From assembly GCF_020194175.1 (NCBI RefSeq), contig NZ_JADYVX010000010.1:62001-126000 (forward strand): a DNA stretch of 64,000 nt, read 5' to 3'. Under the pieces are notes generated by a model, which was given only the letters and a program-made list of their open reading frames with translations, was not told where the DNA came from and did not search any database. Positions 43,294 to 52,226 of the stretch are shown one piece after another; positions within the stretch are counted from its first letter, which is position 1, and the number at the start of each line of letters is the position of its first letter. A program made the translations under genes and the position numbers. This stretch comes from Bradyrhizobium sp. BRP22. GTDB lineage: Bacteria > Pseudomonadota > Alphaproteobacteria > Rhizobiales > Xanthobacteraceae.

Positions 43294-44850
43294 TCACGTG
43301 ACCCTCACCTTCTGCCGGGTCGTGTCTTCAGAATCCGGCGCAATGGACTTGCGCTCGCCAGGCTTGCGCAGGACATGTGCGATCTGCAGTCCGAGCGGAA
43401 GCAGCAGGAGCGCCAGCCCAGCCACGACAAGGCTCGTCACGAGTCCGTTGGCAAAGAATACTCCGAGCGATCCCTTGGACAGCAGCATCGACTGCCGGAA
43501 GGCATCCTCGGCCTTGTCGCCGATGACGATCGCAAGCACCAGCGGCGCCAACGGATAGAACAGCTTCTTGAAGAGATAGCCGACGACGCCGAAGCCGAGC
43601 ATCATGATAACGTCGAGATAGGAGTTCGATACCGAATAGGCGCCGACGACACAGATGATCACGATCAGGGGCGCAATGATGACAAACGGAATCCGCATCA
43701 AGGCGGCGAATATCGGAACGGTGAGCAGCACCAGCGCAACCGCGACGATGTTGCCCACATACATCGAGGCGATCAGTCCCCAGACAAAATCCTTCTGGTC
43801 GACGAAAAGCATCGGCCCGGGATTGAGGCCCCAGATCATCAAGCCGCCCATCATCACCGCGGCGGTGGCCGATCCGGGAATGCCGAGCGACAGCATCGGC
43901 AGAAGCGCGCTTGTGCCCGCGGCGTGATCGGCGGTCTCCGGCGAAATGATCCCCTCGATCTCACCAGTGCCGAAATGCTGGCCGCGGCGCGAGAAGCGAC
44001 GTGCGATGCCGTAGCTCATGAAGGAGGCCGCGGTCGGTCCGCCCGGCGTGATCCCCATCCAGCATCCAATCGCCGCGCTACGCAGCAAGGCTATGCCGTG
44101 CCGTGGCAGGCGGACGACCGCGCGCAAGACCTCCCTCCAATCGATCTTTGAGGAGACCCCGCGCGCGTGAACCTCCTCTTCGACCGCGACCAGGAGTTCG
44201 CCGATGCCGAACAGTCCCATCACCGCCACGACGAAGCTGACGCCTTTCACCAGCTCGTCGACGCCCATTGTCAGGCGCACACTGCCGGAGACGGTATCGA
44301 TGCCGATCGCAGCGATGGCAAAGCCGATTGCGAGGGCGACAACGGTCTTGATCGGTGCTGCGCCACCCATGCCGACAAAGCTGGCGAAGGCGAGGAAATA
44401 GACGGCGAAGTATTCCGGCGGCCCGAAGGCGAGCGCGACCCTGGCTACCCATGACGCCAAAAAGGTGATCAAGACAACGCCTACCAGCGCGCCGAACGCG
44501 GCCGAACCGAAAGCGGTGGCGAGCGCCGTCGTCGGCCTGCCATCGCGCGCCATCGGATAGCCGTCGAAGGTGGTGGCGACCGACGATGGCTCTCCGGGGA
44601 TATTGAACAGGATCGAGGTGACGGAGCCGCCGAACAGCGCGCCCCAATACATGCTCGAGAGCAGGATGATCGCCGACACCGGCTGCATGCCGAAGGTCAG
44701 CGGCAGCAGCAGCGAAACGCCGTTCGGCGCGCCCAGGCCGGGCAGTACGCCGACGAGAATGCCGAGCAGGACGCCGATCACCATCAGCGCCAGATGCGGC
44801 ATGGTGACTGCGATGGTGAAGCCGTGCAGGAGCTCGTGGAGATTTTCCAT
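43294..44850 (-). CDS. tctA: Tripartite tricarboxylate transporter large permease TctA
   Basis: This 518-residue permease has about twelve membrane helices and the TctA signature GVLPGLGAPNGVSLLLPLTF near residues 33-52, a repeated IPGEPSSVATTFDGYPMAR motif, and the second-half SLGIPGSATAAVMMGGLMIW. It begins 12 bases after tctB and ends the operon. Together with TctB and the TctC-like binding protein it forms a secondary transporter for carboxylates. Confidence 0.93.
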   Translation of the reverse strand: MENLHELLHGFTIAVTMPHLALMVIGVLLGILVGVLPGLGAPNGVSLLLPLTFGMQPVSAIILLSSMYWGALFGGSVTSILFNIPGEPSSVATTFDGYPMARDGRPTTALATAFGSAAFGALVGVVLITFLASWVARVALAFGPPEYFAVYFLAFASFVGMGGAAPIKTVVALAIGFAIAAIGIDTVSGSVRLTMGVDELVKGVSFVVAVMGLFGIGELLVAVEEEVHARGVSSKIDWREVLRAVVRLPRHGIALLRSAAIGCWMGITPGGPTAASFMSYGIARRFSRRGQHFGTGEIEGIISPETADHAAGTSALLPMLSLGIPGSATAAVMMGGLMIWGLNPGPMLFVDQKDFVWGLIASMYVGNIVAVALVLLTVPIFAALMRIPFVIIAPLIVIICVVGAYSVSNSYLDVIMMLGFGVVGYLFKKLFYPLAPLVLAIVIGDKAEDAFRQSMLLSKGSLGVFFANGLVTSLVVAGLALLLLPLGLQIAHVLRKPGERKSIAPDSEDTTRQKVRVT

Positions 44851-44862
44851 TCGCTCTCTCCG

Positions 44863-45345
44863 TCAAAGCCCGAAAGCTGCGGCGAACGCACCGTGTGGCA
44901 GGGTCACCTGGAACAGGCGCTCGAACACCACATAGAGCGCAAGCGGCGTTGCCAATGCCATCACCAGCGAGCGAAGCAACGATTGATGCCCCGGTAGCGC
45001 CAGGACTGTGAAGACGTAGCCGGCTGAAGCCGGATACATCCCGACGATCGGGATGAGCGCCACGAAGAGCGCGGCAGGCACGAACAGCCCGGCGAGGCGG
45101 CGCAGCTCGATTGCCGTGATGGCCACGGGAACGCTTGCCAGCGTGCCGCCCGGCAGATAGCCGCGGGCGAGATTGTAGAGGCTGCCGACGACAATGATGA
45201 CGCCGATGACGAACGGAAACGTGCCGGCATCGACGCCGGCGGCCGTCCAGCCGATGCCATTATCGATGCTGGACACGAGAACAGCGACACCGAAACTTCC
45301 GGTGAGGATGGCTGTCGCTATCTCAAGAGCACGGCGCGATATCAT
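44863..45345 (-). CDS. tctB: Tripartite tricarboxylate transporter small permease TctB
   Basis: This 160-residue protein has four membrane helices (TAILTGSFGVAVLVSSI, FPFVIGVIIVVGSLYNLA, LFVPAALFVALIPIVGMYPA, SLVMALATPLALYVVFERLF). Length and the closing VVFERLFQVTLPHG match the TctB family. It lies between tctC and tctA in the usual C-B-A order. Confidence 0.9.
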   Translation of the reverse strand: MISRRALEIATAILTGSFGVAVLVSSIDNGIGWTAAGVDAGTFPFVIGVIIVVGSLYNLARGYLPGGTLASVPVAITAIELRRLAGLFVPAALFVALIPIVGMYPASAGYVFTVLALPGHQSLLRSLVMALATPLALYVVFERLFQVTLPHGAFAAAFGL

Positions 45346-45390
45346 CGACTGCTCCAGCCCGCCGCTACAAATTGCGTTATCTCGGGCGGC

Positions 45391-46383
45391 TCACTTCACG
45401 AGCCAGCCCTGCTCGGCAGCGACCTGCTTCAGGTGATCGAGATCCTGCTTGATGAAGCTGTCGAAGTCAGCTCCGGTCAGAAAGGTATCGACCTGCAACG
45501 TCTTCTCGATGTAGTCCTTCCATTCCGGCGTCGCCTGCACCTTTTTCATCAGCTCGACATAGAAGGCGATCTGATCGGGCGTGACCTTCCCGGGCAACCA
45601 GACGGTGCGCGGCTGCTCATATTGCGGAATGTCGAGCCCCTGCTCGACGCAGGTCGGAATGTCGCTCCAGCCCTCGATCGCCGTGATCTTCGGACCCTGC
45701 GGCAGTCGCTTCGGACTGAAGGCACAGAGCGGACGCTGCATTCCGCCCCGCCATTGTCCGAGGCTTTCGCTGGGATTGTTGACGTGGGAGTCGATATGAC
45801 CGCCCGCGAGCTGCACGGCGGCTTCCGCGCCGCTCTTGAACGGAATGTAGGTCAATTTGATGTGGCCGATCTTCTCGATCATGCGAGTCAGCACTTCGTC
45901 GGTATCCTTCGACTGCGCGCCACCCATCTTGAATTCACTTGCGGCCGCCGCCTTCAGATAGTCGCTCACCGTCTTGTACGGTGCATCCTGCTTGACCCAG
46001 AGCAGAAACTCATCCTGCGCTATGGCCGCGATCGGGGTGAGGTCGGTGTAGTTGAAGGCGACCTTGGACACGAGCGGCTGCTGCCAGGCGTTCGAGGTGC
46101 CGAAGATCACCTTGTGGGGATCGCCGGCTGACGCCTTGCCGTACACATAGCCCTCCGCGCCACTGCCGCCGCCCTTGTTGACAACCACGATCGGCTGGTC
46201 GGTGAGCTTGTATTTGGTGATGATGCTCTGCACCGCGCGCGCCAGATTGTCGGTGCCGCCACCCGGCCCCGCCGTGGCGACGAACTCGATCGGTTTCCGC
46301 GGCTGCCACGCGGCACTGGCTGGAAGCGTCCCAGCCAGCACGATGCCCGCTGCGGACAGCAACAGCCTCGACATGACGTTCAT
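45391..46383 (-). CDS. Tripartite tricarboxylate transporter substrate-binding protein (Bug/TctC family)
   Basis: This 330-residue periplasmic binding protein has a signal peptide (cleavage near PASAA). The family motifs ATAGPGGGTDNLARAVQSII and AGGHIDSHVNNPSES sit in the two lobes of the binding site. It probably binds a di- or tricarboxylate whose CoA thioester is handled by the enzymes upstream. It is followed by tctB after about 45 bases. Confidence 0.93.
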   Translation of the reverse strand: MNVMSRLLLSAAGIVLAGTLPASAAWQPRKPIEFVATAGPGGGTDNLARAVQSIITKYKLTDQPIVVVNKGGGSGAEGYVYGKASAGDPHKVIFGTSNAWQQPLVSKVAFNYTDLTPIAAIAQDEFLLWVKQDAPYKTVSDYLKAAAASEFKMGGAQSKDTDEVLTRMIEKIGHIKLTYIPFKSGAEAAVQLAGGHIDSHVNNPSESLGQWRGGMQRPLCAFSPKRLPQGPKITAIEGWSDIPTCVEQGLDIPQYEQPRTVWLPGKVTPDQIAFYVELMKKVQATPEWKDYIEKTLQVDTFLTGADFDSFIKQDLDHLKQVAAEQGWLVK

Positions 46384-46449
46384 GGTTCCCTCCGGCTGAT
46401 TTTTTGTTTTGGTTTGTTGTTTTTGGGTCGTATCCCGCGAACGCGGTGA

Positions 46450-47694
46450 TCAGGCGAGCTCCTCGCGACGGCTCGATGCCAAAACGATTGCACCTTCCTT
46501 CTCAAGTGCTTCGATCTGGCTTTCGTCGAACCCATATTCGGAGAGCACCTCGCGCGTATGCTCGCCATAGACCGGCGCACCGGATCGAACCTTGCCCGGT
46601 GTCGCCGAGAACTTGATCGGGAGCCCAATCGTCCTCACTGGCCCGAGCGTCGAATGCTCGACCTCGACGACCATCTCGCGCGCCAGGGTCTGCGGATCGC
46701 TCAACGCTTCGAGCATGTCGTGGACCGGACCGCACGGCACGCCCTTTTCCTCCAGAGCGGCGAGCCAGTGGGCGCGCGTGCGGGTGCAAAAACGCTGGCT
46801 CAGGACCGCCTCGAGCTCCTTCAGATGCGCCATGCGATCGGCGCCGGTCACGAAGCGCGGATCGGACGCTAGCTCGGTTGCGCCCAGCGCCTCCAACATC
46901 AAGAGCCAGTTCTTGTTGTTGGCACCGCCGACGACGAGCCAGCCGTCCGACGCCTCGAACGCCTGGTATGGTGCGTTGAGCGGATGCGCCGAGCCCATCG
47001 CGCGCGGCGCGGTGCCGGTGGCGAGCGCGATCGTCGATTGCCAGTAGGTCTGCACCAGCGCCGCCTCAAAGAGCGATGTCTCGACCCACTGCCCTTCACC
47101 GGTCTTGAGACGATGGGTGTAGGCCCCCAGTATTCCCATGCAGGCCAAAAGACCGGCAGTGATGTCCGACAACGGAGGACCACACTTCACGGGCGGGCCG
47201 TCCGGCCGTTCGCCGGTGAAGCTCATGATCCCGCTCATGGCTTGGGCAACCAGGTCGAAGCCGCGGCGATGCTTGTACGGCCCGGTGCGGCCGAACCCCG
47301 AGAGCGAGCAGTAGATCAGCGCCGGAAATTCCTCGTGCAGTTCCTGATAGCCGAAGCCCAGCCGCTCCATGGCGCCCGGCGCGAAATTCTCGACCAGCAC
47401 ATCGGCGCTTGCGATCAGCCGCCGCAGCACCTCTTTGCCGCCGGCGGTCTTCAGATCCAGCACGATGCCGCGCTTGTTGCGGTTCATCATCAGGAAGGAG
47501 GCCGCCTCGTCGCCGATCTTGGGCGGCACCGAATGACGGGTGTCATCGCCGTTTGGCCACTTCTCGATCTTGATGACGTCGGCCCCCATGTCGGCGAGCA
47601 TCAGCGTGCAGGTCGGTCCCGCCATGACGTGGGTGAGGTCGACGACCTTGAGGCCGGCGAGCGGGCCCGCGGATTGCGATTGATGACGCTGCAT
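46450..47694 (-). CDS. CaiB/BaiF-family CoA-transferase
   Basis: This 414-residue class III CoA-transferase moves CoA between carboxylic acids. Seen are the N-terminal GLKVVDLTHVMAGPTCTLML, the RNKRGIVLDLK motif and the catalytic aspartate in PPLSDITAGLLACM. The ATG at 47694 has AGGGGG nine bases upstream; starts at 47700 and 47784 are possible, but the latter overlaps the crotonase gene. It sits between a crotonase gene and a carboxylate transporter, so it likely activates the imported acid. Confidence 0.92.
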   Translation of the reverse strand: MQRHQSQSAGPLAGLKVVDLTHVMAGPTCTLMLADMGADVIKIEKWPNGDDTRHSVPPKIGDEAASFLMMNRNKRGIVLDLKTAGGKEVLRRLIASADVLVENFAPGAMERLGFGYQELHEEFPALIYCSLSGFGRTGPYKHRRGFDLVAQAMSGIMSFTGERPDGPPVKCGPPLSDITAGLLACMGILGAYTHRLKTGEGQWVETSLFEAALVQTYWQSTIALATGTAPRAMGSAHPLNAPYQAFEASDGWLVVGGANNKNWLLMLEALGATELASDPRFVTGADRMAHLKELEAVLSQRFCTRTRAHWLAALEEKGVPCGPVHDMLEALSDPQTLAREMVVEVEHSTLGPVRTIGLPIKFSATPGKVRSGAPVYGEHTREVLSEYGFDESQIEALEKEGAIVLASSRREELA

Positions 47695-47705
47695 GGCCAT
47701 ACCCC

Positions 47706-48497
47706 CTATCGTCCGCGCCATTGCGGCGCGCGCTTGTTGAGAAATGCGTCCAGGCCCTCGCGGAAATCCTCGCTCATGTAGCACATGACGATCAGGTCCT
47801 CGCCCTCCTCGCGCGTCAGGCGCTTCTGCAGGCGCGCCACCGCCTGCTTCGTCGCGTTGAGCGTCAGCGGCGCATGCCCGGCGAGAAGCCGGGCGACCTC
47901 ATCGGCACGCCTGTCAAGCGCCGCGAGATCGTCGACCACTTCCGTGAGCAGGCCGATCGCCGCGGCCTCCGCGGCTTCGACGAGCCGTGCGGTGAAGATC
48001 AGATCCTTGACGCGCGCCGGTCCCACGAGCGCGGTGAGCCGACTGACGTTCGACATCGACAGACAATTGCCGAGCGTCCGGCCAATCGGAAAGCCGATCT
48101 GCGCGCTCCTGGTGCCGATGCGCAGATCGCAGGCCGCGGCGATGCCGGCGCCGCCGCCGGTGCAGAAGCCGTTGATCGCCGCGATCGTCGGGACCCGGCA
48201 CTGTTCGAGCTTGGTGAGCACGCGGTCGATGCGGTTCTCGTAGTCGAGCGCGTCCTGCGGCGTCTTGAAGGCGCGGAACTGGTTGATGTCTGTTCCCGAC
48301 GCAAAGGCCTTGTCGCCCGCGCCGCGAAGCACCAGCACCTTAATCGTTTGATCGCTATTGGCCTGCTCACAGATCTCGGCGAGCCGCTCATACATTGCGA
48401 AGGTGAAGGCGTTTCTGGCCTGAGGACGGTTGAACGTCAGCCGCCCAATGCCGCCCTCGATCTCGAAAACGAGGTTTTCGACAACGTCCTGGTGCAT
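47706..48497 (-). CDS. Enoyl-CoA hydratase/isomerase family protein lacking the catalytic glutamates
   Basis: This 263-residue crotonase-fold protein keeps the oxyanion-hole segments (GDKAFASGTDINQFRAF and NGFCTGGGAGIAAACDLRI). Where hydratases carry the first catalytic Glu (GGGCEL) this reads GGGAGI. The second Glu region reads GFPIGRTLGNCLSM. It is therefore unlikely to be a standard hydratase; decarboxylase, lyase or thioesterase chemistry is possible. It is the first gene of the minus-strand operon and is divergent from gntR at 48612. Confidence 0.85.
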   Translation of the reverse strand: MHQDVVENLVFEIEGGIGRLTFNRPQARNAFTFAMYERLAEICEQANSDQTIKVLVLRGAGDKAFASGTDINQFRAFKTPQDALDYENRIDRVLTKLEQCRVPTIAAINGFCTGGGAGIAAACDLRIGTRSAQIGFPIGRTLGNCLSMSNVSRLTALVGPARVKDLIFTARLVEAAEAAAIGLLTEVVDDLAALDRRADEVARLLAGHAPLTLNATKQAVARLQKRLTREEGEDLIVMCYMSEDFREGLDAFLNKRAPQWRGR

Positions 48498-48520
48498 TTT
48501 CCTCTACCTATCGTTTTGCG

Positions 48521-48599
48521 GATTTTGAATGCAAAATCTGGAATTATCAAGCTGGAACTTGGGAATCGTCGATGATATCGTCTATTTTGAATTCAAAAT
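48521..48599. promoter_or_regulatory. Two GntR-type operators in the divergent promoter region
   Basis: GATTTTGAATGCAAAATC at 48521-48538 and the perfect palindrome ATTTTGAATTCAAAAT at 48584-48599 share the pattern ATTTTGNATNCAAAAT. They lie between the crotonase gene and gntR, 63 bases apart (six helical turns, same face). The placement, one near each divergent start, is typical for autoregulation plus control of the catabolic operon by the adjacent FCD-type GntR. Confidence 0.7.
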
Positions 48600-48611
48600 G
48601 GGTTCGCCAAG

Positions 48612-49286
48612 ATGCTGCATGAGGAGGTCGTCAGCCGCATTCGCGCGATCCTGCTCGACGGCGAGATCCCGCCAGGGGCCCGGATCCCCGAGCGCGAGTT
48701 GTGCGACAGGCTGCAGATCTCGCGCACACCGCTGCGCGAAGCACTCAAGGTGCTCGCGGCCGAAGGTCTCGTCCAATTGCTGCCCCATCGCGGCTCGCGC
48801 GCCGCCCGGCTTACCGACAGGGACATGCGCGACCTGTTCGAGGTCTGTCAGGGTCTCGAGGCGCTCGCCGGCGAGCTCGCCTGCGAGCGGATCACGGATG
48901 CGGAGATCGGCGAGCTCGCCGCAACGCACGAAGCGATGGCGCGGCATTACCGTGACCGCGATCTAATTCAATACTATCGTTGCAACCGGGCCATTCACGA
49001 GGCGATCGTCGCGGCGGCCGGCAATCCCGTGCTCATCGGCCTGTACAATTCGGTCACGGCACGCATCCGTCGCGCGCGCTATGTTACTCCCATGACGCCG
49101 GACCGCTGGGCATTAGCGATGAAGGAGCATGAAGCCATCCTCAACGCACTGCAGCGTCGCGATGGGATTGGTCTCTCTCATATCTTACGCGCACATCTTC
49201 GCCACAAGCGCGAGGAGGTGTTGCAGGCGGGCTTCGTGGAAACGGAAAGCACTGATCTTACAATGCAGGATCGACTCCGAGCCTGA
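48612..49286 (+). CDS. GntR-family (FCD) transcriptional regulator
   Basis: This 224-residue regulator has a winged-helix domain (RELCDRLQISRTPLREALKV, about residues 32-51) and an FCD ligand domain with His residues in NRAIHEAIV, MKEHEAIL and RAHLRHKR. It starts 13 bases after a palindromic operator, so it probably represses itself and the divergent crotonase / CoA-transferase / tripartite transporter operon, released by a pathway acid or CoA ester. Confidence 0.92.
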   Translation: MLHEEVVSRIRAILLDGEIPPGARIPERELCDRLQISRTPLREALKVLAAEGLVQLLPHRGSRAARLTDRDMRDLFEVCQGLEALAGELACERITDAEIGELAATHEAMARHYRDRDLIQYYRCNRAIHEAIVAAAGNPVLIGLYNSVTARIRRARYVTPMTPDRWALAMKEHEAILNALQRRDGIGLSHILRAHLRHKREEVLQAGFVETESTDLTMQDRLRA

Positions 49287-49384
49287 GGCCGGCTCGAGCT
49301 GTGAAGTCCGGAGCAGAATGGCGCACTGGCAGCTTTGGCGATCACGCGGCATCCGATAATGTGCGCAATCAACAGGGGATCTCG

Positions 49385-50686
49385 ATGAATTTTTCCAGCT
49401 ACTTTGCGCGGGTCGTCGCGCTTATCGGCGGTGTTGCGCTCTTGTGGCGTCGGTTGCAGGGGGCTACGCCCAAACCGGCATGGGGCGACACCCCGCAGAT
49501 CCCGTTGGCGAAGTCGCAGGGCGCGATCCCGACGCTCAAGATGCCGACCGCCAGAGGGTGGACTGAAGGGCAGAAGCCGACGGCTGGACCGGGGCTGAAG
49601 GTCAACGCGTTCGCAAAGGGGCTGGATCATCCGCGCTGGATCGACGTGCTGCCCAATGGCGACGTCCTCATTGCCGAGGCGACGCAGGTCGCAGGCCCTC
49701 CCAGGAGCATGTTCCACTATGCGATGCAGGCGACGATGAGACGCGCCGACGCACTTGGCGTCAGCGCGAACCGCATCACGCTGTTGCGCGATCTGGATGG
49801 CGACGGCGTCGCAGAAATACGCGAGACATTCATGGAGGGGCTGAACCAGCCGTTCGGCATGGCGCTGGTGGGCGAAACGTTCTATGTCGGCAATACCGAC
49901 GGCGTCGTGGCGTTTCCGTATGCCGTGGGCGCGAGCCGCATCACCGCCGAAGGGCGGAAACTCGTCGACTTCAAGCCTGCCGGGCACTGGACGCGGAGCC
50001 TGCTACCGAGCCCCGATGGCAAGAAGCTCTATGTCGGGGTCGGCTCGCTCAGCAACATCGCCGAGATGGGCATGGAGGTGGAAGAAGGCCGGGCCTGCAT
50101 CTATGAGCTCGATCTTGCGAGCGGCAACAGCCGCATCTTTGCCAGTGGCCTGCGCAACCCCGTGGGCCTCGCATGGGAACCGCAGACCGGCGTGCTCTGG
50201 ACGGTGGTCAACGAGCGCGATGGGCTCGGCGACGAGACCCCTCCCGATTATCTGACCTCGGTCCGCGACGGAGGCTTCTACGGCTGGCCCTATTGCTACT
50301 GGGCGCAGACGGTTGACGATCGCGTCCCGCAGGACCCGAACTTGGTCGCAAAGGCCATTACACCGGACTACGCACTTGGCGGGCACACGGCATCGCTCGG
50401 TTTGTGCTGGTTGCCGGCCGGCACACTTCCGGGCTTTCCGGATGGCATGGCAATCGGACAACACGGCTCCTGGAATCGCAGCACGCTGAGTGGCTACAAG
50501 GTCGTGTTCGTGCCCTTCGAGAACGGGCGCCCGTCCGGGCCGCCGCGCGACATTTTGAGCGGATTCCTCGCACCCGATGAGCGGGAATCCTACGGACGGC
50601 CGGTCGGCGTCACGCTCGGCCCCGACGGTTCGGTTTTGGTGGCGGACGATGTTGGCAATGTGATCTGGCGCGTAACCGGCGAGTGA
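49385..50686 (+). CDS. Sorbosone-dehydrogenase-like (PQQ-type beta-propeller) sugar dehydrogenase
   Basis: This 433-residue protein has an N-terminal membrane/signal segment (VVALIGGVALLWRRL) and a six-bladed beta-propeller of the soluble glucose/sorbosone dehydrogenase family: FAKGLDHPRWIDVLPNGDVL, ITLLRDLDGDGVAEIRETFM, GLRNPVGLAWEPQTGVLWTV and GQHGSWNRSTLSGYKV. A GGGGA sequence precedes the ATG at 49385. Whether it binds PQQ cannot be decided here; many relatives are uncharacterised. Its last 97 bases overlap the 3' end of the convergent amine oxidase gene. Confidence 0.88.
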   Translation: MNFSSYFARVVALIGGVALLWRRLQGATPKPAWGDTPQIPLAKSQGAIPTLKMPTARGWTEGQKPTAGPGLKVNAFAKGLDHPRWIDVLPNGDVLIAEATQVAGPPRSMFHYAMQATMRRADALGVSANRITLLRDLDGDGVAEIRETFMEGLNQPFGMALVGETFYVGNTDGVVAFPYAVGASRITAEGRKLVDFKPAGHWTRSLLPSPDGKKLYVGVGSLSNIAEMGMEVEEGRACIYELDLASGNSRIFASGLRNPVGLAWEPQTGVLWTVVNERDGLGDETPPDYLTSVRDGGFYGWPYCYWAQTVDDRVPQDPNLVAKAITPDYALGGHTASLGLCWLPAGTLPGFPDGMAIGQHGSWNRSTLSGYKVVFVPFENGRPSGPPRDILSGFLAPDERESYGRPVGVTLGPDGSVLVADDVGNVIWRVTGE

Positions 50687-51981
50687 CGCGGCGTTGAGAT
50701 CTGATCAACGGCCACGACGGCCTGCGCCGTCTCCAGGCCGCTGGCCAGCGCAGCCTCAACGGTGCCCATGTCCCGTCCACGGTAGAGCGCCTCGCCGGAG
50801 AGGAGAATCGCGGTAACATCCGAGCTCGCCAGCGCCAGTTGCGCTTCGCGCGTTGCAGGCGTGGCGTACGAATAGGCTCCGCGCGCAAACGGATCGCGCG
50901 CCCAGTTGATCGCTCGCGCCGCGACGAGATCCCGCATCAGTGCCTGGGGAGAAAGTCCGAAGATACCGGCGAGCGAGGCGATCCCTGTTTCGACCAGTGC
51001 ATTCTCGTCGAGGTGGGGCATCCCTGCCGTTTTCGGACCAGCGATCCACCCGGTCAGCACGGGACGCTCAGGCGAACACTGTGTCCACCAGACCGGAATC
51101 GTCTCGTCCGATAGCAGAAACAACAGATCGGATAGATCCCTCTCCGTGCTGCTAGTCCACCAATGCGTCTTGAAACGAAGTAGAATTTTTATGACGTTGC
51201 CGAAGCCGATGTTCGCAGCCGCTGCCAGCTTCTCGCGTACCGCATGCGGAAACGCGATGTCTTGCAGAAGCGGAAGGGGTACGGTGAGAATGACCCTATC
51301 GCCGGTGTAGCTGCGGCCGTTGACGCAATGGACCAATGCACGCCGATCGGTCGCCTCGATCGCGCTGACCACGCTGTTCAGATGAATGACGGCGTTTTGC
51401 TTCCGGCATTCGTCCGCCAGATAGGCGATCAAGGCGCCATAGCCTCCGGCGATGCGGACTTGCGGGCCCGGTCCTCTGTTCATCCATTCGTCGCGAAGCG
51501 CCAAGATGCTCGCCATGGCAGGGTCGGCCGCGTCATAGCCCTCGACCATTCGCACAATGGAATGCCGCAACCGACTGTGCTCGGGACCGGCAAAGTATCG
51601 CTCCAGGAAATCAGCGACGGTGACGTCGGCTTTCAATTCCGCCAAGGCCTGGTGAAAATGGTCGGCACCGAGATCGGGCGCTTCGTCTTGCGAGAACGCT
51701 CCACGCTCCACGTTCCATCGCGTCCCATAAACCGGTACCAGCGAAAGCCCGGCTTCGCGTAATAATGCACGCGTCACAGGCGCCTCGCCGTGGACGAATT
51801 CGGCCCCGCCTTCCGCCGGATATCCGAACTCCCCGGTCGCAAGCGGATAGATGCGCCCGCCGCACCGGTCGCGCGCTTCCAGTAGCGTCACCTTCTTGCC
51901 CGCACGTCCCAGCTCGCGGGCGGCCATCAGGCCTGCGGCGCCCGCACCAATGACGATGATATCGGAATGCAGGGTGTCCAT
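50590..51981 (-). CDS. Flavin-containing amine oxidoreductase
   Basis: This 463-residue FAD enzyme has an N-terminal dinucleotide motif IIVIGAGAAGLMAARELGRA, then LLEARDRCGGRI typical of monoamine-oxidase-like flavoproteins, a central GYGALIAYLADECRK and a C-terminal FAD-contact region FARGAYSYATP and LLSGEALYRGRDMGTVEAA. The natural end of the family domain is about residue 430. The last ~33 residues (STPRHSPVTRQITLPTSSAT) are encoded opposite the neighbouring gene and look like read-through. Confidence 0.9.
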   Translation of the reverse strand: MDTLHSDIIVIGAGAAGLMAARELGRAGKKVTLLEARDRCGGRIYPLATGEFGYPAEGGAEFVHGEAPVTRALLREAGLSLVPVYGTRWNVERGAFSQDEAPDLGADHFHQALAELKADVTVADFLERYFAGPEHSRLRHSIVRMVEGYDAADPAMASILALRDEWMNRGPGPQVRIAGGYGALIAYLADECRKQNAVIHLNSVVSAIEATDRRALVHCVNGRSYTGDRVILTVPLPLLQDIAFPHAVREKLAAAANIGFGNVIKILLRFKTHWWTSSTERDLSDLLFLLSDETIPVWWTQCSPERPVLTGWIAGPKTAGMPHLDENALVETGIASLAGIFGLSPQALMRDLVAARAINWARDPFARGAYSYATPATREAQLALASSDVTAILLSGEALYRGRDMGTVEAALASGLETAQAVVAVDQISTPRHSPVTRQITLPTSSATKTEPSGPSVTPTGRP

Positions 51982-52226
51982 GTTGGGCGCGCCAGTCAGA
52001 GAGCCACGTTCCGGATCCGGTACCCGAGCGACAATGTCCTGCCGTCCACACTGACGGCCACGAGGCGGACAACAACTGGTTTCATGTGAATCCTTCCCGG
52101 AACTTAAGATCGACGGTCGGCTGTCTCTTCACTTGCGGTATCGTCAACATAATCAATGGAGACGCCAGCGATAGGGCTTCGAATGCTCAAATATTCTTAG
52201 GTCAGCCCTATCGGCTTGGTCCCCGC

